From Salegentibacter agarivorans (GTDB taxonomy: Bacteria > Bacteroidota > Bacteroidia > Flavobacteriales > Flavobacteriaceae), in assembly GCF_900113135.1 (NCBI RefSeq), contig NZ_FOOH01000027.1, positions 1 through 52,286 of the forward strand: a stretch of 52,286 nucleotides of DNA. The letters run 5' to 3'. Made by a program: the position numbers and the translations under genes. The notes under the pieces are model-generated. The model was not told where the DNA came from. It was given only the letters and a program-made list of their open reading frames with translations, and did not search any database. Shown in pieces: positions 18,515-27,501 of the stretch; position 1 is the stretch's first letter; every line of letters begins with the position of its first letter.

Positions 18515-19363
18515 TTGAGGACCTATATTATTATTCCGGCATATAATGAAGCTGAATTTATTAGCGAAACTCTTCAGGCTTTAATCGACCAAAGTCAACC
18601 GGCTGATAAAATTGTAGTGGTAGATGACGGCTCTACCGACAATACTCCAGAAATCGTTTCAGAATTTATTGAAAAACATCCTGAAATCTCGCTGATAAAG
18701 AATTTTTCAAAAGGCAAGCATTTGCCCGGCAGCAAAGTAGTGAAAGCTTTTAATTTAGGTTTTAAAACACTTGACGAAGATTTTGATATCGTTTGTAAAT
18801 TTGATGCCGATCTAATTTTTCCGAAGAATTATTTAGAGAAAATTAGCCTTCATTTTAAGGAAAACTCTAAAATCGGTATGGTCGGTGGATTTTGTGAAAT
18901 TCAAAAAAATGGAGACTGGATCCTGGAAAATCTAACGGGGAAAGATCATATTCGCGGTGCGTTAAAAGCCTATCGAAAGGCCTGTTTTAAGGATATTGGT
19001 GGTCTTAAACCGGCTATGGGTTGGGATACCGCAGATGAACTACTTGCACAGTATCACGGTTGGGAAATAAAAACCGATGAAAACCTAAGGGTAAAACATC
19101 TTAAACCTACCGGGAAAAATTATACTAAAACTTCAAAATATAAGCAGGGAGAAGCTTTTTACAGCTTGAGATATGGCTTTGTGATCACTTTTATAGCTTC
19201 AGCTAAACTCGCCCTTAAAAAGAAAGATTTGGGCTTTTTCCTAAACTGTATCACCGGATTCTTATATGCTAAAAATGAAAAACGACCTTATCTTGTAAAT
19301 AAAGATGAAGGTCGTTTTATAAAGAATTTACGCTGGAAAAAAATACAGGAGAAACTATTCTGA
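18515..19363 (+). CDS. Glycosyltransferase family 2 protein
   Basis: A 282-residue GT-A fold enzyme. The N-terminus TYIIIPAYNEAEFI, VVVDDGSTDNT (about 35-45) and CKFDADLIFP (the DxD-like site near 93) are the family hallmarks, with GGLKPAMGWDTADEL later. The start is probably the TTG at 18515, since no ATG or GTG lies between the upstream stop and the first conserved strand. There is no convincing transmembrane helix. It sits 38 nt behind the methyltransferase and likely belongs to the same transcript. Its 3' end overlaps the convergent phosphatase gene by 9 nt. Confidence 0.88.
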   Translation: MRTYIIIPAYNEAEFISETLQALIDQSQPADKIVVVDDGSTDNTPEIVSEFIEKHPEISLIKNFSKGKHLPGSKVVKAFNLGFKTLDEDFDIVCKFDADLIFPKNYLEKISLHFKENSKIGMVGGFCEIQKNGDWILENLTGKDHIRGALKAYRKACFKDIGGLKPAMGWDTADELLAQYHGWEIKTDENLRVKHLKPTGKNYTKTSKYKQGEAFYSLRYGFVITFIASAKLALKKKDLGFFLNCITGFLYAKNEKRPYLVNKDEGRFIKNLRWKKIQEKLF

Positions 19364-21010
19364 AATTTCGGTTTCTTCAGCATCCAGCATCATATATAGT
19401 GGTTTTCCGGTAGTTCCGTTAGGAAATGAGATTCCTAAAAGTGCTGAGACCGTTGGTGCGATATCTACAATTTCTGTTCTTTGGGTGGTACTGCCTTTTT
19501 TCACTCCGTTTCCATAGAAAATTAAAGGCGCATGGGTATCATACATCAATCCGCTACCGTGGGTAGAACCAGTTTCAGAATATACAATAGTTGCAGGATC
19601 TAAAACATACACCAAATCTCCACTCCTTTTTTGATTAAATCCATTTTGAATAGCTGCGCCTGCACCAGATACAAAACTACCGCTGCTAAGCTGATCTCGG
19701 GTGTATACTTTATCTATTTGATCTAATTGAAGAATATAATGTGCCAATTTTGATTGTAAGTCTGAAGAGCTGATTCCCGCTTCTTCCATCACTTCATAAT
19801 TAAAGAAAATCTGACTGTTATAAACGCTTTCTATTAGCTTATCTTCATCAAATTCTTCTGAAACAAATTCTTCAATCTTTTCTCTAAATTCATCAGACTC
19901 GAAATACCCGGCCGGAATATTTACAGATTCAAGATAAGAAGGGACGTCAACTCCACCGTGATCTGCCGTTAAAAAAATAGTGTAATTACCTTCGCCAACT
20001 TTCGCGTCTAATTCTTTTAAAAGTTGAGCTATATTTTTATCAAGCCGAAGATAAGTATCCTGAACTTCTTTAGAATTCACTCCAAAATTATGACCTACCT
20101 TATCGGTACTGGAGAAGCTTAACGTAAGGAAATCGGTATCTACATCCTGTCCCAACTCTTCAGCTTCAATTGCCGCCAAAGCAAATTCCAGGGTAATATC
20201 ATTTCCATAAGCTGAATTTTCAATGATATCAAACCCACCATTTTCCTTACTCAACTCTTCAAGGTCGTATGGAAAAGTAGCATCTTCTTTTCCTCTAAAA
20301 CCACCTTCAAAATTATTCTTATCACTTCCGCTTTCGTTATAGCTTTCAATATCATATAAAGTAGTCCACGGCTTTAGATAAGCTTCTACTTTATCTGAAT
20401 CATTAAAATCTTTAACCCATTGTGGTAATTCTTCCATATAAAATGAACTGGTAATCCATTTCCCTTCGTCGTCACCGTGAAACCAGTATGCTGCATTCGC
20501 AGTATGACCTGCCGGAAGAATAGACCCTCTATCTTTAATAGAAACCCCAATTGTTTTTCCGCGCATTTGAGTATGCAAGCGGTTTTCATCGGCTACCGTA
20601 GTGGTTTTCATTCTATGCGGAGACATTTTCCCGGCATCATCTTTAGTTCCAACCGGCTCTACAGAATCGTCTCCTGCGCAATAAACCGATTCGTGTATAA
20701 ATTTATCATACCAGCCGTTACCAATAATGCCGTGATTCATAGGGCTGGTACCAGTATAAACCGAAGCGTGTCCCGGCCCGGTATAGGTAGGCACATAATT
20801 AAAATGATTATTCTTAAAATTATAACCGCCATTTATCAACTTTTTGAAACCGTCTTCACCAAACCTGTCCCAAAATCTCGTAAGATAATCGTAGCGCATT
20901 TGGTCTACCACAATTCCTACAACCAGTTTAGGTTTTTCTTCTTCATTTTCCTGGGAAAAACCCTGAAATGCCAAAAATGTGGCCAATAATAAAAATGTAA
21001 ATCGCTTCAT
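19355..21010 (-). CDS. PafA-type alkaline phosphatase
   Basis: Periplasmic phosphomonoesterase of the alkaline phosphatase superfamily, about 551 residues, with a signal peptide ending GFSQ. Its residues match the PafA enzyme of Elizabethkingia. They are the nucleophile Thr in PTYTGPGHAS (about 78), Asn in GIIGNGWYD (about 99), and Lys and Arg in SIKDRGS (about 160 and 162). Metal sites are VDQMRYDYL, FSSTDKVGHNFG, TADHGGVD and GSTHGSG. The Lys/Arg pair separates it from nucleotide pyrophosphatases. PafA-type enzymes are active on many phosphoesters and are not always repressed by phosphate. The start is the second of two Met codons. Confidence 0.9.
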   Translation of the reverse strand: MKRFTFLLLATFLAFQGFSQENEEEKPKLVVGIVVDQMRYDYLTRFWDRFGEDGFKKLINGGYNFKNNHFNYVPTYTGPGHASVYTGTSPMNHGIIGNGWYDKFIHESVYCAGDDSVEPVGTKDDAGKMSPHRMKTTTVADENRLHTQMRGKTIGVSIKDRGSILPAGHTANAAYWFHGDDEGKWITSSFYMEELPQWVKDFNDSDKVEAYLKPWTTLYDIESYNESGSDKNNFEGGFRGKEDATFPYDLEELSKENGGFDIIENSAYGNDITLEFALAAIEAEELGQDVDTDFLTLSFSSTDKVGHNFGVNSKEVQDTYLRLDKNIAQLLKELDAKVGEGNYTIFLTADHGGVDVPSYLESVNIPAGYFESDEFREKIEEFVSEEFDEDKLIESVYNSQIFFNYEVMEEAGISSSDLQSKLAHYILQLDQIDKVYTRDQLSSGSFVSGAGAAIQNGFNQKRSGDLVYVLDPATIVYSETGSTHGSGLMYDTHAPLIFYGNGVKKGSTTQRTEIVDIAPTVSALLGISFPNGTTGKPLYMMLDAEETEISE

Positions 21011-21035
21011 CATATTTTGTTTTATAGAAGTAGCC

Positions 21036-21043
21036 CAAAAATA
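21036..21043 (-). promoter_or_regulatory. -7 promoter box (TATTTTTG) for the PafA-type phosphatase gene
   Basis: On the minus strand TATTTTTG fits TANNTTTG, 25 nt upstream of the start codon. Confidence 0.5.
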
Positions 21044-21127
21044 CTAAACTTATTAGGCTAAAGATTAATTCTACGTTAAATACTTTGGAGTAATTTTTTA
21101 GTATTTTAGCTTTACAAAAATTGCTTA

Positions 21128-21865
21128 ATGAACTATCTACACTCCATTGGGGAATATTTTTTAATGCTGAAAGGAACTTTTCACCGAATGACAAAAGGTT
21201 CGGTTTTAAGAGGTTTAATCCTTAAAGAATTAGATGACCTGATTATTGGCTCCATGGGAATTGTAGCCTTTTTATCCTTTTTTATTGGAGCTGTAGTTGC
21301 TTTGCAAACTGCTTTAAATCTAAATAATCCTTTAATTCCCAAAACGCTTATTGCCTACGCGGCCAGGCAATCTATAATCCTGGAATTCGCACCTACCTTT
21401 ATTTCTATAATTATGGCGGGGAAAGTGGGTTCTTATATTACATCCAGTATAGGTTCTATGAACGTTACCGAACAAATTGATGCGTTGGAAGTAATGGGTA
21501 TTAATTCTTTAAACTATCTTATTTTCCCTAAGATAATAGCAATGCTTTTTTACCCTTTTGTAATCGCTATTTCCATGTTCTTAGGAGTTTTTGGAGCTTA
21601 TGCGGCAGCGGTTTTTGGTGGTTTTGTACCACCAGATCAGTTTGTACAGGGACTTCAGGAAGACTTTATTCCGTTTCACCTGGTGTATGCATTTATTAAA
21701 ACATTCTTATTTGCCTTTATTTTGGCAACAGTTCCCGCTTATCATGGCTATTATATGAAAGGTGGCGCGCTGGAAGTTGGCGAAGCCAGTACCACATCTT
21801 TTGTGTGGACAAGTGTAGTTATAATTATCACAAATTACGCAGTAACCCAATTATTACTAAGTTAA
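21128..21865 (+). CDS. MlaE-type ABC transporter permease
   Basis: A 245-residue membrane protein of the MlaE/YrbE family, the permease of phospholipid transport systems. It shows about five hydrophobic helices. Family segments are FFIGAVVALQTALNL, RQSIILEFAPTFISIIMAGKVGSYITSSIGSMNVTEQIDALEVMGIN and PAYHGYYMKGGALEVGEAST. The stop overlaps the start of the ATPase gene (TAATG), a classic coupled pair. The MCE-domain partner (MlaD) is not in the window. Confidence 0.93.
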   Translation: MNYLHSIGEYFLMLKGTFHRMTKGSVLRGLILKELDDLIIGSMGIVAFLSFFIGAVVALQTALNLNNPLIPKTLIAYAARQSIILEFAPTFISIIMAGKVGSYITSSIGSMNVTEQIDALEVMGINSLNYLIFPKIIAMLFYPFVIAISMFLGVFGAYAAAVFGGFVPPDQFVQGLQEDFIPFHLVYAFIKTFLFAFILATVPAYHGYYMKGGALEVGEASTTSFVWTSVVIIITNYAVTQLLLS

Positions 21866-22629
21866 TGATAGAAGTTGAAAATTTACATAAAGCATTTGAT
21901 GGCGAGGAAGTTTTAAAAGGGATAGACTTTACTTTCGATAAAAGTAAAACAAACCTTATAATTGGTGAATCTGGATCAGGAAAAAGTGTACTTCTAAAAT
22001 GTATGCTAGGCTTATTTACACCTGAAAAAGGAGTGATTAAATACGACGGGAAACCTTATACTGAATTTACTGAAGACGAAAAGAAAGACCTTAGTAAGCA
22101 AATAGGAATGGTTTTTCAAGGCGGGGCACTATTTGATTCTATGACGGTTGAAGAAAATGTAATGTTTCCGCTGAGAATGTTTACTAAAAAGAAAAAGAAA
22201 GAAAACCTGGAGCGTGTAAGAGAGGTTTTAAAACGTGTAAATTTAGATGGGTCTGAGAAAAAAATGCCTTCAGAAATTAGTGGAGGAATGCAAAAAAGGG
22301 TTTCTATTGCCCGGGCCATTGTAAACCGACCAAAATATTTATTCTGTGATGAACCAAACTCTGGGCTGGATCCCAAAACTGCTACGGTAATAGATAATCT
22401 TATTCAGGAAATTACGCACGAATATAATATCACCACTATAATTATTACTCACGATATGAATTCGGTTTTAGAAATAGGCGAAAAAATTGCCTTTCTAAAA
22501 GATGGGGTTTTAGCCTGGAAAGGTGATAAATCTCAAATATTTAAAACCGATGATGAAACCGTCACCGATTTTGTTTATTCTTCTAACCTTTTTCAGAAGG
22601 TAAGAGAAGCACAACAACAAGGCCTTTAA
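21865..22629 (+). CDS. MlaF-type ABC transporter ATP-binding protein
   Basis: ATPase of 254 residues pairing with the MlaE-like permease for phospholipid transport between membranes. The Walker A motif is GESGSGKS (34-41), the signature ISGGMQKRVSIARAI and the Walker B FCDEPNSGLDP; a D-loop and the His switch (TIIITHD) follow. The ATG at 21865 overlaps the permease stop codon; an upstream in-frame ATG at 21805 lies inside the permease gene and is rejected. It converges with the DUF389 gene with a 4-nt overlap. Confidence 0.94.
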   Translation: MIEVENLHKAFDGEEVLKGIDFTFDKSKTNLIIGESGSGKSVLLKCMLGLFTPEKGVIKYDGKPYTEFTEDEKKDLSKQIGMVFQGGALFDSMTVEENVMFPLRMFTKKKKKENLERVREVLKRVNLDGSEKKMPSEISGGMQKRVSIARAIVNRPKYLFCDEPNSGLDPKTATVIDNLIQEITHEYNITTIIITHDMNSVLEIGEKIAFLKDGVLAWKGDKSQIFKTDDETVTDFVYSSNLFQKVREAQQQGL

Positions 22630-24068
22630 TTAACAGATTTTACCTGCAGCGTATCCAGTTTTAAACGCACTTTTAACCACTTTTCAAAACGTTGCTTTTG
22701 CTCGGTGATTTGTCGGTTATTTAAATTATCTTTCCAGCCTACTGTAAAAGTGGGAATTGTATCGGTTTTTGCAAAATTAGTAGTAATCAAATTAGAATAG
22801 CCTAACTCGTCTATTCCGTCATAATTTATTTTTGCTTCCTGACTTAAATCACTAAATGAAAATCCGTCGCCCCGATACCTGGAAATTTCTTTTTCTAAAA
22901 GTGCTATTTTTTCATCTTTATCTTCAATTAACTCCTGGTTTTTAATATAAAGATCTTCCAGGATTCCGCTCCTAACCTGAGTAGAAAGCTGATCTATATT
23001 ACCAGTGGGATCTGCTCCCTGGTGTACTATTAATTCAGTTTCTTTTAAAGCCTCAATATCGTCTATTTGCTGCTGCCAGGTAGAAATTGTAGCCTGCGGC
23101 ACCCGGTTTCCAATAAGATAAACTTCAATACTTTTTTCATTATAATCGTACGAAGATTTAATAGTTTCAGTACCATCATATCTCATAACAGTAGCGATAA
23201 ACTCTTTAGCTTTGGTTTCAAATAATTGTTCCTGAAGTAAGAAAACAAACAAAATCACACTGGGAATCATAACAATTACAGCAATAGTAGAAGCTATTTG
23301 CGCCGTTCTTCGGCGTTTTTTACTATTTACATATTTTACTAAAGGAAAACCAAGCACTTTAGTTACTACAAAGGTGGAAAGCGCAATAAATACCGCGTTA
23401 ATTGAGAATAGGTACAAAGCACCACCGGCATAAGACCAGTTACCAATAGCCAACCCATAACCTACGGTGCAAAGTGGCGGCATAAGTGCTGTGGCTATAG
23501 CAACCCCTAGAATTACACTTGCAATAGTTCCTTTTTTGGTTTTAGCTACAATTAACGCCAAACCACCAAAGATTGCCACCAGGACGTCCAGAATTGTAGG
23601 GTAAGTTCTCGCAATAAGTTCAGGAGTCTCGGTTTTAACGGGAGAAACAAGAAAATAAATATAGGCGGTAAGTACACTTAAGCCAACCATTAAACCAAGG
23701 TTGATAAAAGATTTTCTAAGGGTAAGTACATCGTTTATGGCTACAGACATTCCCACGCCCACAATAGGACCCATTAGAGGAGAGATAAGCATCGCTCCAA
23801 TAACAACCGCCGTACTACTTACATTAAGGCCTACAGAAGCCACAAATATTGAAAATATAAGAATCCAGGCATTGTGACCTTTAAAAGAAATATCTTTTTT
23901 TACCGCTTCAACAGTAGATTCCCTATCGGTATCGTGCCGAATTTCAAGAAGTTCTTTTACAAGCGCTTTTATATTTTGCCAAATCCCCTTGGCACTTTTA
24001 CCCAAATCTTCAGAGTTTTCCTGTGAAGCAAGGTTTTGATTATTTTCAGGTTTCTGATTATTCTCCAT
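22626..24068 (-). CDS. DUF389 family membrane protein
   Basis: A 480-residue protein with a polar, Asn/Gln/Glu-rich N-terminus, then the DUF389 membrane core (about residues 65-285). Motifs include SVGLNVSSTAVVIGAMLISPLMGPIVGVGMS and ATALMPPLCTVGYGLAIG, six or so helices in all. A periplasmic or cytosolic C-terminal half (about 290-480) carries a charged coiled-coil-like stretch, IEDKDEKIALLEKEISRYR. The family (formerly TIGR00341) has no settled function. It is the last gene of a tight minus-strand operon, 6 nt after manC. Confidence 0.85.
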   Translation of the reverse strand: MENNQKPENNQNLASQENSEDLGKSAKGIWQNIKALVKELLEIRHDTDRESTVEAVKKDISFKGHNAWILIFSIFVASVGLNVSSTAVVIGAMLISPLMGPIVGVGMSVAINDVLTLRKSFINLGLMVGLSVLTAYIYFLVSPVKTETPELIARTYPTILDVLVAIFGGLALIVAKTKKGTIASVILGVAIATALMPPLCTVGYGLAIGNWSYAGGALYLFSINAVFIALSTFVVTKVLGFPLVKYVNSKKRRRTAQIASTIAVIVMIPSVILFVFLLQEQLFETKAKEFIATVMRYDGTETIKSSYDYNEKSIEVYLIGNRVPQATISTWQQQIDDIEALKETELIVHQGADPTGNIDQLSTQVRSGILEDLYIKNQELIEDKDEKIALLEKEISRYRGDGFSFSDLSQEAKINYDGIDELGYSNLITTNFAKTDTIPTFTVGWKDNLNNRQITEQKQRFEKWLKVRLKLDTLQVKSVN

Positions 24069-24074
24069 ATATAC

Positions 24075-25157
24075 TTAACCTAAATCTTCTCCAAATTTCT
24101 CTATAGCCTTTTCTCTAATTTCCTTAATATCCTGTATTTTTTCCTTTGGGAAGATTAATAAAACGGCATCATTTTCTACCACCACATAGTCATTAAGGCC
24201 TTCCAAAACTACTGCCTTATTATTCTGAGTTTTAATAATATTTCCGGTGGACTCAAATGGTAATAGTCGGCCGTTCACAATGGTATTATTATACTCATCT
24301 TGCGGTAATTCATCTTCCAGGGATTTCCAGGTGCCTAAATCGTTCCATTTAAATTTGGCAGGAATCACAAATACGCTATCAGATTTCTCCATAATAGCGT
24401 AATCTATAGAAACATTTTGTGCTTTGTGATAATTTTCATCCAAAAACTTCTGCTCTTCATTAGTGTTATAAACATCGTTCCCCGCCTCAAAAAGCCTAAA
24501 AGTTTCTGGTTGATGTTCTTTAAAACTTTTTAAAATAAATTCGGCGCTCCATATAAAAATGCCGGCATTCCAGGCGTAATTTCCTTCTTTGAGAAATGTT
24601 TCAGCCTTTTTAAAAGTAGGCTTTTCGGTAAACTTTAAAACCGGTTTAGCGCCATTTCCTTCTTCCTCGTTATACTTAATATAACCGTAACCGGTATTAG
24701 GGAAAGTAGGCTCAATTCCCAGTGTTATTAATTTATCATTCTCAGCAACAATTTGAAAAGCTTCTTCTATATTTTCCTGAAACTCTAAATCACCCTGAAT
24801 CCAGTGATCACTGGGCGCAACCAAAATCAGCGCATCTTTATTCTTCTTTTTAATTTTTAAAGCACCAAGTAAAATACTTGGAGCTGTATTTCTCATCTTT
24901 GGCTCCAGAACAATTTGCTCTTCTTTAACTCGTGGCAACTGTTCTTTTACAACATCTTTATATTCCTTATGCGTTAGAATAATTATATTCTCTACAGGCA
25001 TAAGCTTCACTAAACGATGAAAAGTAGTTTGAATAAGCGTTGAACCAACACCTAAAATATCCTGAAATTGTTTAGGGTATTTGGAAGTACTTACCGGCCA
25101 GAAACGGGAACCAATCCCGCCGGCCATTAATATTGCGTAGTGATTTGTGTTTTTCAT
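24075..25157 (-). CDS. Mannose-1-phosphate guanylyltransferase
   Basis: Nucleotidyltransferase of 360 residues making GDP-mannose from mannose-1-phosphate and GTP for surface polysaccharide. The GTP-binding loop is MAGGIGSRFWPVSTSKYPKQF (about 11-31), with LVAPSDHWI, TGYGYIKYN, KFTEKPTF, GNYAWNAGIFIW and FKWNDLGTW. It lacks the C-terminal isomerase domain of long ManC proteins, so it is the monofunctional short type. It sits 10 nt after the SprT-like gene. Confidence 0.93.
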   Translation of the reverse strand: MKNTNHYAILMAGGIGSRFWPVSTSKYPKQFQDILGVGSTLIQTTFHRLVKLMPVENIIILTHKEYKDVVKEQLPRVKEEQIVLEPKMRNTAPSILLGALKIKKKNKDALILVAPSDHWIQGDLEFQENIEEAFQIVAENDKLITLGIEPTFPNTGYGYIKYNEEEGNGAKPVLKFTEKPTFKKAETFLKEGNYAWNAGIFIWSAEFILKSFKEHQPETFRLFEAGNDVYNTNEEQKFLDENYHKAQNVSIDYAIMEKSDSVFVIPAKFKWNDLGTWKSLEDELPQDEYNNTIVNGRLLPFESTGNIIKTQNNKAVVLEGLNDYVVVENDAVLLIFPKEKIQDIKEIREKAIEKFGEDLG

Positions 25158-25167
25158 AAAAAAGGAA

Positions 25168-25767
25168 TTAATTTTTTAGCAACTCCACTTCTGCATTGGG
25201 CTGAAACAAATAAACTTTACCCGTATCTACTTCCAGACATTCGTAGCGTTTTATTCTTCTTTCCCCTTTTTTAAAAGTTTTCCCGTTATATATTCGGAAA
25301 ATTCCTCCAAACGGAATTTCAAAAATATAGTTTTTATCGTTCTCAGGATCAAAACTTTTAAGCGCTACCGATAATTTTGCATCGGTATCACTACTGGCTT
25401 TAGGATTTCTAAAATGCTGCGCAATTACCGGAAGCAATCCTGACGGGAAAATTTCCGGTCTTATAAATGGCAACATTAACTCCCTGAAAGTAAATTTCCA
25501 TTCCTGCCCGTGTGGTTTTATTTGTCTGCCAAATTTCTCAAAAGCCAGTAAATGGGCAATTTCATGAACCAAAGTGATTAAAAACCGGTATTTATTTAAA
25601 TTGGCATTTACCGTAATTTGCGGAGCACCATTGGGCATTCTGCGGTAATCGCCGTGCCTTGTTTTACGTTCATTTACAATTTTTAAATGAACATTATTGG
25701 CTTTAATCATTTCAAAAACCGGGGGAACCGCTCGTTCAGGAATATATCTTTCAAGAATTTCTCTCAT
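25168..25767 (-). CDS. SprT-like domain protein
   Basis: A 199-residue putative zinc metalloprotease. The HEIAH motif (His68, Glu69, His72) and a possible third ligand in KPHGQEW (His86) fit the SprT/Spartan fold. The C-terminal part is a small beta region that normally holds a zinc ribbon, but the paired cysteines are not seen. Spartan proteases act on DNA-protein crosslinks in eukaryotes; the bacterial role is not established. It lies 3 nt after the SDR gene and 10 nt before manC. Confidence 0.85.
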   Translation of the reverse strand: MREILERYIPERAVPPVFEMIKANNVHLKIVNERKTRHGDYRRMPNGAPQITVNANLNKYRFLITLVHEIAHLLAFEKFGRQIKPHGQEWKFTFRELMLPFIRPEIFPSGLLPVIAQHFRNPKASSDTDAKLSVALKSFDPENDKNYIFEIPFGGIFRIYNGKTFKKGERRIKRYECLEVDTGKVYLFQPNAEVELLKN

Positions 25768-25770
25768 TGG

Positions 25771-26451
25771 CTACGGAGTACTGTTAGATACCTGGAGCAA
25801 TTTACCATTATAATATTTATGCCCGGTGAGGCTAAAATTGGCAATGTATTCTGCCATATCTCTGGCTGAAAGTGGAACTTCCAACCCGGGAAATGCCTCT
25901 TCCAGCATTTCGGTTTGTACAGCTCCTAATGCTAAAACATTAAAAGAAGGTCCGTTTTCTTTATATTCTTCAGCTAAAAGCTCGGTTAAAGTAATTATTG
26001 CGGCTTTACTGGAACTATAAGCTGAAAGCCCCGGAAATTTAACACTGCCCTGTACGCCACCCATGGTACTAATATTTACCACGTGCGAATCTTTCTTCAT
26101 AAAGGTCAATAATTTTTGAGTTAAACCGACAACCCCAAAAACATTTGTACTATATATTTTCTGAAATTCTTCTGCTGAAATTTCTTCAAAAGGTTTATTG
26201 ATAAGCGCCCCCGCGTTGTTAATAACAACGTCAACTTTTTCCCATTTTGCATCGATAAATGCTGAAACTTTTTCAATATCTTCCGGCTTTGAAATATCGC
26301 AGGAAAAAGTAGTTACGTTGTCCAGATTTAATTCAGAAACCGGCTTGTCGTTTCGGGAAAGTGCCAGTATTTTATGCCCTTTTTCGGCAAAAAATTTTAC
26401 CATTTCGTAGCCCATTCCCCGGCTGGTTCCTGTTATGACAATATGTTTCAT
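25771..26451 (-). CDS. Short-chain dehydrogenase/reductase (SDR) family protein
   Basis: A 226-residue Rossmann-fold oxidoreductase. The cofactor loop is TGTSRGMG (7-14), CDIS is at about 51-54 and NNAG at 78-81, and the catalytic Ser128, Tyr145 and Lys149 lie in ISTMGG and YSSSK. The Arg after the TGTS loop suggests NADP preference. Substrate is unknown. The start overlaps the stop of the M28 peptidase by 4 nt, so the two are translationally coupled. Confidence 0.93.
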   Translation of the reverse strand: MKHIVITGTSRGMGYEMVKFFAEKGHKILALSRNDKPVSELNLDNVTTFSCDISKPEDIEKVSAFIDAKWEKVDVVINNAGALINKPFEEISAEEFQKIYSTNVFGVVGLTQKLLTFMKKDSHVVNISTMGGVQGSVKFPGLSAYSSSKAAIITLTELLAEEYKENGPSFNVLALGAVQTEMLEEAFPGLEVPLSARDMAEYIANFSLTGHKYYNGKLLQVSNSTP

Positions 26452-27431
26452 TTTTTTAATAGTTTTATTTCTTTTTGAGGCGTATTCGCCATTTTCAAAA
26501 TTCCGGGAATTACGCTTTCAATTACATTGGTCATATGTACTACATCAAGCTTTTCTGCTTCATCGGCTACGTGATGATAGTAATTGTAATTGGTAAAATC
26601 GAAAGTTGAAATTGTTTGCGCAGGAACATTAAATTCCTCAAAAAACGGATAATTATCGCTTCGTTTAAATAAATTATATTCTTTGGCCTGTGGGAGAAAT
26701 CCAAGAACTTTTTTGCCAGAATATTCATTGAATTTTTCGGCAAAATTAGAGTTTTCGTAACCGGTGAGATAACCTATATAATCTTTATTGTGCATAGGTA
26801 TACCAATCATTTCAAAATTGAATAAAGTATAAAGATCAAGCTTATCTTCCTTAAGTTGTTGCGCTATTTTTCTTGCTCCTACAAGCCCCATTTCTTCCGC
26901 AGAAAATAATACGAACATAATGCTTCGCTTATTATCATCTATTTTGGCAAATTTCTTAGCCAACTCTACAACCGCAACGGTCCCTGCAGCATTATCGTTG
27001 GCGCCATTAGCTATAGAATCTCCTTCTACGGATTCCTGGATCCCTATATGATCGTAATGTGCTCCCAGAATAATAAATTGATCTTTAAGCTTAGGATCGT
27101 TTCCTTCCAACATTCCAACCACATTAAATCCTTCAACACCCTTTATTTCAAAATTGTGCCGATATGTGTCGAAATATTTTTGAATCCCATTTTCTTCAAA
27201 AATGCTTTCAATTTTTTGCGCGGCCAGTTCAATTCCTTCTGTCCCGGTTTCCCTTCCTTTTAATTCATTTGAAGATAAATATTTTAGTAATTCTTCAACT
27301 TCAGCTTGTTGAACATTAGTATTTAAACTGGTTTTTACTTTTTTTGAAGTTGTAGCAGATTGTGAATTTCCGCAGGAAGAAATTAGCAGAATTGCGGCTA
27401 ACAAAGTGAAACTAAGTGTAATTTTTCTCAT
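26448..27431 (-). CDS. M28 family zinc aminopeptidase, lipoprotein
   Basis: About 327 residues from the ATG at 27429-27431. The start at 27458 is rejected because it lies on a terminator hairpin. The signal ends in a lipobox, LLISSC-GNS, so it is an anchored envelope peptidase. M28 zinc ligands are visible in LGAHYDHIG, GANDNAAGTVAV and FSAEEMGLVGA, with DFTNYNYYHHVADE supplying the last His. It cleaves N-terminal residues from peptides. It is the first gene of the operon M28-SDR-SprT-ManC-DUF389. Confidence 0.92.
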   Translation of the reverse strand: MRKITLSFTLLAAILLISSCGNSQSATTSKKVKTSLNTNVQQAEVEELLKYLSSNELKGRETGTEGIELAAQKIESIFEENGIQKYFDTYRHNFEIKGVEGFNVVGMLEGNDPKLKDQFIILGAHYDHIGIQESVEGDSIANGANDNAAGTVAVVELAKKFAKIDDNKRSIMFVLFSAEEMGLVGARKIAQQLKEDKLDLYTLFNFEMIGIPMHNKDYIGYLTGYENSNFAEKFNEYSGKKVLGFLPQAKEYNLFKRSDNYPFFEEFNVPAQTISTFDFTNYNYYHHVADEAEKLDVVHMTNVIESVIPGILKMANTPQKEIKLLKK

Positions 27432-27444
27432 ACTGTTAAAGATA

Positions 27445-27473
27445 AAAAAATCCCGCAAAGCTGCGGGATTTTA
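27445..27473 (-). terminator. Terminator after the pyruvate dehydrogenase genes (minus strand)
   Basis: AAAATCCCGCA / TGCGGGATTTT, an 11-bp stem with a 4-nt loop. On the minus strand it is followed by a T run, and it lies 29 nt after the E2 stop and just upstream of the M28 gene. Confidence 0.85.
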
Positions 27474-27501
27474 ATAATTAGTTATTTTTAAAAAACCGGG
27501 A

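Noticed and set aside
20477-20989. 170-codon plus-strand ORF opposite the phosphatase gene
   Set aside because: Antisense to a well-supported PafA-type gene; composition is that of a shadow frame.
21805-21864. Earlier start for the MlaF-like ATPase
   Set aside because: It lies inside the permease gene; the overlapping TAATG junction is the natural start.
27432-27458. Earlier start for the M28 peptidase
   Set aside because: It would run through the terminator hairpin and spoil the lipoprotein signal peptide.
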